A stretch of DNA of 8,570 nucleotides from the NCBI GenBank assembly GCA_903868655.1, contig CAIPWG010000639.1, forward strand, positions 1-8,570, written 5' to 3'. A program made the translations under genes and the position numbers. The notes under the pieces are model-generated. The model saw only the letters and a list, made by a program, of their open reading frames with translations, was not told the DNA's origin and made no database searches. The stretch is from an uncultured Sphingomonadales bacterium (lineage in GTDB: Bacteria; Pseudomonadota; Alphaproteobacteria; Sphingomonadales; Sphingomonadaceae). Of the stretch, positions 5,292 through 8,570 are shown piece after piece (the stretch's first letter is position 1; every line of letters begins with the position of its first letter).

Positions 5292-6656
5292 ATGCGAGCT
5301 TTCCCACTGCGTCGCCGCGCGCCACTGTCGTGGTCCCTCGGGCTTTTGCTGACCACCGCGCTTGTCGCCTGCAATGGTGATGGCAAGCCGGCCGCTACGG
5401 GCAGCGCCGACGCTTCGGCGGCGCCCAATGTCTTGCCTTTGAGCACAACCACCCCGGCCACGCTTGCACCCGCACCACCGGTGACCGCGTTGCCCGGCGG
5501 TCAGCCCGTGCGGATGGCGCGGCTAAACGACCGCCGAGAGGGCTATCGCTATCTCGATCGCGGTCTTTATCAAGAAAACGCGGTTGAGGATGCGCCACCC
5601 GATTACAGTTTTGAAGAGGGCGGTGTGCGGCCGTGGACGTGGGGCACAGGCGACGGTGCACGGGTGATCAGCGAGCCCGTGGCTGACGGCTATCGCACAT
5701 ATTACTATAATGCCGGGTCCGACGCGCCTTACCTCGTGCGCGATCCACGATATGCTTATGCGTATGACCATGGGGCACTGGTGGCCGCGTTTACGGTCGG
5801 CGGGGTGCAAATCGACCTAACCGAGGGGTCAGACCTGGCACAATATGGCAGCCGCTATTACAGCCGGGCGCATACCTTGTGGGCGCGGGCGACATCGGGT
5901 CCGCATCTGGCGGTCAATGCCTATGCCTGGGGTGACAGGCGAGCAGATGTTGCGGCACAACGCATGCAATGGCAGCGCCATATTGCCGAAAATCCTGATT
6001 GGTCCGCGTGGCACAGCGCGCACGAGACCGAAGAACAGGCTCCGTGGAGCGAAGCCCGCGCGCAGCATCAGCAAGCCGCCCAACAATTCGGTGCCTGGCA
6101 AGATCACCATTTTCGCGGTGCACCGCCACAAATGTATGGGGACGATGCACCACCACCGACACCGGCACCGGCGCCTCAGAATCGTGCCGCGGCCATCGCG
6201 GGTGGGGTCGTCGCGGCGGGGATTGTCGCCAGTGCAGTGCACCGTATGGCCGAGCATCACGCTGCACCGCACCCGACTATGGGGCCGGCTGCTAGTGCGC
6301 CCGCGCAACGCGCGCCGTTCCCGGCATCGGCTGAGCATCGTGCGAACCCTGACCAGCACAAGGATAGTGTTGCGCCTGATCACCCCGTGGCTGCGCAGCC
6401 GGTACAAGCCCATGCCGCACCCGTTCGCGTGCCAGTCGGTCCGCCACAGCACGTCCGCTCGAACCCGCCAGCGGTTCAGCCAGCGGTGCGCCCCGCGCCC
6501 CACGCGCCGCCGGTTGCGCCGCAACAGGTCCGCCCAAGCCGGCCACCGGTTCAGCCGACGGTGCGCCCCGCGCCCCATGCGCCGCCGGTTGCGCCACAAC
6601 CAAAACAAACCGCGCCGCATCCTGAAGACCATCACCGGCCCCAGGGTGAACACTGA
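5292..6656 (+). CDS. Large lipoprotein with a proline-rich repeat tail, function unknown
   Basis: The 454-residue protein starts with a lipoprotein signal: basic MRAFPLRRRA, a hydrophobic core, then the lipobox LVAC with C27. It should be lipid-anchored in the cell envelope, and N28 rather than Asp at +2 is consistent with the outer membrane. A Thr/Pro/Ala linker (30-70) leads to a domain of about 75-215 rich in aromatic residues (YRYLDRGLY, PDYSFEEG, YRTYYYNAG, PYLVRDPRYAYAYDHG, YAWGDRR). Next comes a charged Trp/His/Gln region (220-275), a Gly/Ala hydrophobic stretch (298-316, AAAIAGGVVAAGIVASAV), and a Pro/Ala/His tail with two 25-residue repeats (389-438). The 'PYLVRDPxYAYxYD' segment resembles sphingomonad hypothetical lipoproteins; no activity is known to me. 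The tail may span periplasm or peptidoglycan. It converges on virB11 with 7 bases between stops, so it is not in the T4SS operon. Confidence 0.85.
   Translation: MRAFPLRRRAPLSWSLGLLLTTALVACNGDGKPAATGSADASAAPNVLPLSTTTPATLAPAPPVTALPGGQPVRMARLNDRREGYRYLDRGLYQENAVEDAPPDYSFEEGGVRPWTWGTGDGARVISEPVADGYRTYYYNAGSDAPYLVRDPRYAYAYDHGALVAAFTVGGVQIDLTEGSDLAQYGSRYYSRAHTLWARATSGPHLAVNAYAWGDRRADVAAQRMQWQRHIAENPDWSAWHSAHETEEQAPWSEARAQHQQAAQQFGAWQDHHFRGAPPQMYGDDAPPPTPAPAPQNRAAAIAGGVVAAGIVASAVHRMAEHHAAPHPTMGPAASAPAQRAPFPASAEHRANPDQHKDSVAPDHPVAAQPVQAHAAPVRVPVGPPQHVRSNPPAVQPAVRPAPHAPPVAPQQVRPSRPPVQPTVRPAPHAPPVAPQPKQTAPHPEDHHRPQGEH
6456..6605 (+). repeat. Two tandem 75-bp (25-codon) repeats in the lipoprotein tail
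   Basis: Copies run 6456-6530 and 6531-6605 and encode R-[SP]-[NS]-[PR]-P-[AP]-VQP-[AT]-VRPAPHAPPVAPQ plus two variable residues (389-413 and 414-438). A 35-base core (GTGCGCCCCGCGCCCCA onward to GGTTGCGCC) differs at one silent position (CAC/CAT). The 25 residues before (364-388, ending PPQHV) look like a third, worn copy, suggesting that the tail grew by 25-codon duplications. Confidence 0.85.
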
Positions 6657-6663
6657 GGCGGGG

Positions 6664-7695
6664 TCAAGCCAGGGCTTGCGCCACCAATGTGCGTGTTTCG
6701 GCTATGGTGGCAATGCGGCGTTGCCCCCCATTGCGGTCCAGTTGTACCACCAGATCGATTACACTGGCGGCATAAGCCAGCGTTTCGCGGCGCGACAGAC
6801 CAAGCCCCGCCTGCATCACCATCAGCCCGATTTGTTCGAGCGCGCCAATCGGCGAATTGGCATGGACGGTCGAAAACGATCCGGGATGCCCGGTGTTGAT
6901 CGCGCGTAGAAAACTCACCGCCTCGCGCCCACGCAATTCGCCCACCACGATGCGGTCGGGGCGCAGGCGCAGCGCCGCTTGCACCAGATCATCGGTGGTC
7001 ACGCGCGCTTCACCCTGATCGCCCTTCACCGCGATCAGGCCAACCCCGTTGCCTGGATGCCCGTCATGATCGGGCAAGTTCAGTTCGGGCGTGTCCTCCA
7101 CCAGCACAATGCGCTGGCTTGAAGGAATTTCGCGCAACATGGCGTTCAGAAAAGTCGTCTTGCCGGTCGAAGTACCGCCTGAAATCAGGATTGTACGGCG
7201 CGCGGCAATCGCGGCGCGCAAGGCGGCAATCGGACGTTCCATCGCATCAGGCAGTGCGGCTGGTGAAGCGGTTGCCAGCGGTCCGTGATCATAAGCATCG
7301 AGTGGCAAGTCGAGCAACCTTTGCCGCCTGATCGCCATGGCCCAATGCGCACGCGTGGCGGGTGGTCCGCAAAGCTGGATGCGCGCCCCGCCCGGCACGA
7401 GCGAGACGGGAAGGGTCGCGGCCAGCAAAGGGCTTTCGCGGTTGATCGCCTGGTGGGTGACCCGTGCAACTTGTTCGGCCAGCCGCGCCATCGAAGCGTC
7501 GGTCACCTGGGGTGCTTCAAACCGCCGCATCGTGGGCCATTCGGCATCTTCGACCCAGATTTCACCGGGCCGGTTGACCAGAATTTCGGTCACCCCGGGG
7601 CTGGCCAGCCAAGGACGAAACGGGGCGAGATAGGCATCGAGATACACACTGCGCGCTGTTGCATCCGCCGCCGGCAAAGGCATCGGCTCAACCAT
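6664..7695 (-). CDS. virB11: VirB11 type IV secretion ATPase
   Basis: VirB11 is the hexameric cytoplasmic ATPase at the base of type IV secretion systems and works with VirB4 and VirD4 in substrate transfer and pilus assembly. The 343 residues match the family's usual size. The N-terminal domain (about 15-125) includes VTEILVNRPGEIWVE. The C-terminal RecA-like domain has the Walker A motif GGTSTGKTT (173-181, K179), the Asp-box region VLVEDTPELNLP (197-208), the Walker B-like RIVVGELRGREA (248-259, E253) and the His box NTGHPGSFSTVHAN (267-280). All key residues are present, so it should be active. ATG at 7695 lies two bases after the virB10 stop, so the two are likely translationally coupled; ATG 7683 is an alternative. 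No Shine-Dalgarno is visible, which fits coupling. VirB11 commonly closes virB operons, as it does here. Confidence 0.96.
   Translation of the reverse strand: MVEPMPLPAADATARSVYLDAYLAPFRPWLASPGVTEILVNRPGEIWVEDAEWPTMRRFEAPQVTDASMARLAEQVARVTHQAINRESPLLAATLPVSLVPGGARIQLCGPPATRAHWAMAIRRQRLLDLPLDAYDHGPLATASPAALPDAMERPIAALRAAIAARRTILISGGTSTGKTTFLNAMLREIPSSQRIVLVEDTPELNLPDHDGHPGNGVGLIAVKGDQGEARVTTDDLVQAALRLRPDRIVVGELRGREAVSFLRAINTGHPGSFSTVHANSPIGALEQIGLMVMQAGLGLSRRETLAYAASVIDLVVQLDRNGGQRRIATIAETRTLVAQALA
6665..6678. terminator. Palindrome at the junction of the convergent lipoprotein and virB11 genes
   Basis: CAAGCCAGGGCTTG is a perfect 6-2-6 inverted repeat starting 9 bases after the lipoprotein stop and overlapping the last codons of virB11. 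It could serve as a small hairpin for the lipoprotein transcript. No T tract follows. With only 7 bases between the two stops there is no room for separate terminators, so read-through and antisense RNA are likely. Confidence 0.25.
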
Positions 7696-7697
7696 CG

Positions 7698-8570
7698 TCA
7701 GGGCGTTTCAACATGGGAAAAATCCAGGTCACGCGCGGTGAACACGCGGATCGGTTCGCCCGGATGGACCCGCACGGTTGGCCCGATCTGCCCGGTCTGC
7801 CCCACCGCCTCTGCCGCTGCCGATTGGCCGCCGCCGGCAATCACAATGCTGGTGTTGCTGCTGCCAAGCGCGCTCAATCCGCTCATCACGGTCAACAGCA
7901 TTGCCGATCCAAAGCGTTCAAAGAAATGCGTATCGACTTTGCCACCCAGCCCGGATTCGCCCGAATAACTGGTTCCTGGTGACCCCAGTGTAACCGCCAC
8001 GCCATCGGGCCGGATCAACCGGGTCCAGATCACATAGACGCGGCGCTGGCCCGATTGCAGCCCGCTTTTGTATTGGCCGACCAGCCGTGAACTGCGCGGC
8101 ACAAGCACGCGTGATCCGTCGAATGACCGTACATCGGCCGACACGATCGCGCGGGCATAACCCGGCACATCGGTGTCGATCGCGGTTTCGAGGACGGCGG
8201 GGATCAAGGTACCTTGTGCTATCGTGGTGCGCGGGTTGATCGCCACCGCAGCTGACGCGCCCGTGCTGCCGGTGGCACCCAACCGCGCCGCGAAATCATC
8301 GCCGCCATTGGCCGAAGGCGCCCCGCTGCCCGGTTTTGGCGCGGGGTTCGCGTCGATCGCCGCGACAGGAACAGGCGGTGCTTGCATGGTGCCATTATAG
8401 ACCAGCGCAGGGGTGGCCAAAGGATTGCCAGCGGCGGCTGCGCCACCGCGACCATTGTCGAGCGGGACAGGTTGCGGGGGCGCGCTGCCCAGCGGGGTAA
8501 TGGCTGACTGTGGCACTGCCGGCAGCGGCGCGACTGTTTGTGCCAGCGGGGGCGCGGCGCTGCGCTGCGG
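7698..8570 (-). CDS. virB10: VirB10 (TrbI family), C-terminal 290 residues; start lies beyond the right edge
   Basis: VirB10 spans both membranes and joins the inner-membrane complex to the outer-membrane core of the type IV secretion channel. The visible part begins in a Pro/Ala-rich periplasmic linker (about 1-90), including TPALVYNG. The conserved TrbI domain follows: IAQGTLIPAVLETAIDTDVPGYARAIVSADV, GSRVLVPRSSRLVGQYKSG, GQRRVYVIWTRLIRPDG, then the antenna region GESGLGGKVDTHFFERFGSAMLLTVMSGL (about 204-232) that forms the outer-membrane pore, and the closing VRVHPGEPIRVFTARDLDF. A GTG at 8516 could be mistaken for a start, but the frame is open to base 8570 with the same Pro-rich character, and the cytoplasmic and transmembrane N-terminus is missing. 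The gene is therefore cut by the window. Its TGA (7700-7698) is two bases before virB11. Confidence 0.95.
   Translation of the reverse strand, partial: PQRSAAPPLAQTVAPLPAVPQSAITPLGSAPPQPVPLDNGRGGAAAAGNPLATPALVYNGTMQAPPVPVAAIDANPAPKPGSGAPSANGGDDFAARLGATGSTGASAAVAINPRTTIAQGTLIPAVLETAIDTDVPGYARAIVSADVRSFDGSRVLVPRSSRLVGQYKSGLQSGQRRVYVIWTRLIRPDGVAVTLGSPGTSYSGESGLGGKVDTHFFERFGSAMLLTVMSGLSALGSSNTSIVIAGGGQSAAAEAVGQTGQIGPTVRVHPGEPIRVFTARDLDFSHVETP

Noticed and set aside
5845..6909. 354-residue plus-strand ORF across the lipoprotein and virB11 ends, and a 274-residue minus ORF at 5829-6653
   Set aside because: Arg/Cys/His/Pro-rich shadow frames of the lipoprotein; the first runs through the antisense of virB11, which no real gene would be expected to do.
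8514..8516. GTG as the start of virB10
   Set aside because: The frame continues to the window edge with the same Pro/Ala-rich linker, and VirB10 needs a cytoplasmic tail and membrane helix that are not present downstream.

Overview
The window is GC-rich, roughly 60-65% by eye, and reads like the chromosome of an alphaproteobacterium, most likely a sphingomonad (Sphingomonadales). The best taxonomic hint is the start of a DUF6481-type Ala/Lys/Arg/Glu-rich protein at the left edge. A lipoprotein with a 'PYLVRDPRYAYAYD' segment, of a kind I associate with sphingomonads, agrees with it. Codon use is uniform with strong third-position GC, and I saw no insertion sequence, tRNA, rRNA, CRISPR array or integrase.

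Layout, left to right. (1) 1-216, minus strand: N-terminal 72 codons of a DUF6481-type protein. (2) 326-1636, minus: an exported M20-family metallopeptidase resembling glutamate carboxypeptidase, with a strong hairpin between it and the DUF6481 gene. (3) 1857-2450, plus: an unrecognised 197-residue Ala-rich protein, diverging from the peptidase. Its best promoter and ribosome-binding site lead to an out-of-frame 10-codon ORF just upstream. (4) 2451-2923: a 473-base gap between convergent genes with two strong hairpins, a possible tiny ORF and an AT-rich patch. (5) 2924-4207, minus: cyclopropane-fatty-acyl-phospholipid synthase. (6) 4317-5156, plus: a PhzF-family isomerase, divergent from the synthase. 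(7) 5292-6656, plus: a large lipoprotein with a proline-rich tail containing two tandem 25-residue repeats. (8) 6664-7695 and 7698-8570, minus: virB11 and the C-terminal part of virB10, the distal end of a type IV secretion (T4SS) operon that enters from the right edge.

The clearest functional unit is virB10-virB11, two bases apart and therefore probably translationally coupled. VirB10 spans the inner and outer membranes and VirB11 is the cytoplasmic ATPase. The rest are single genes or divergent pairs: periplasmic peptide or folate-type hydrolysis, membrane lipid cyclopropanation, a small-molecule isomerase and a cell-envelope lipoprotein. I see no complete undescribed system. The points most worth a second look are the mis-framed start at 1813-1857, the structured gap at 2451-2923, and the repeat-bearing lipoprotein ending seven bases from the T4SS operon.
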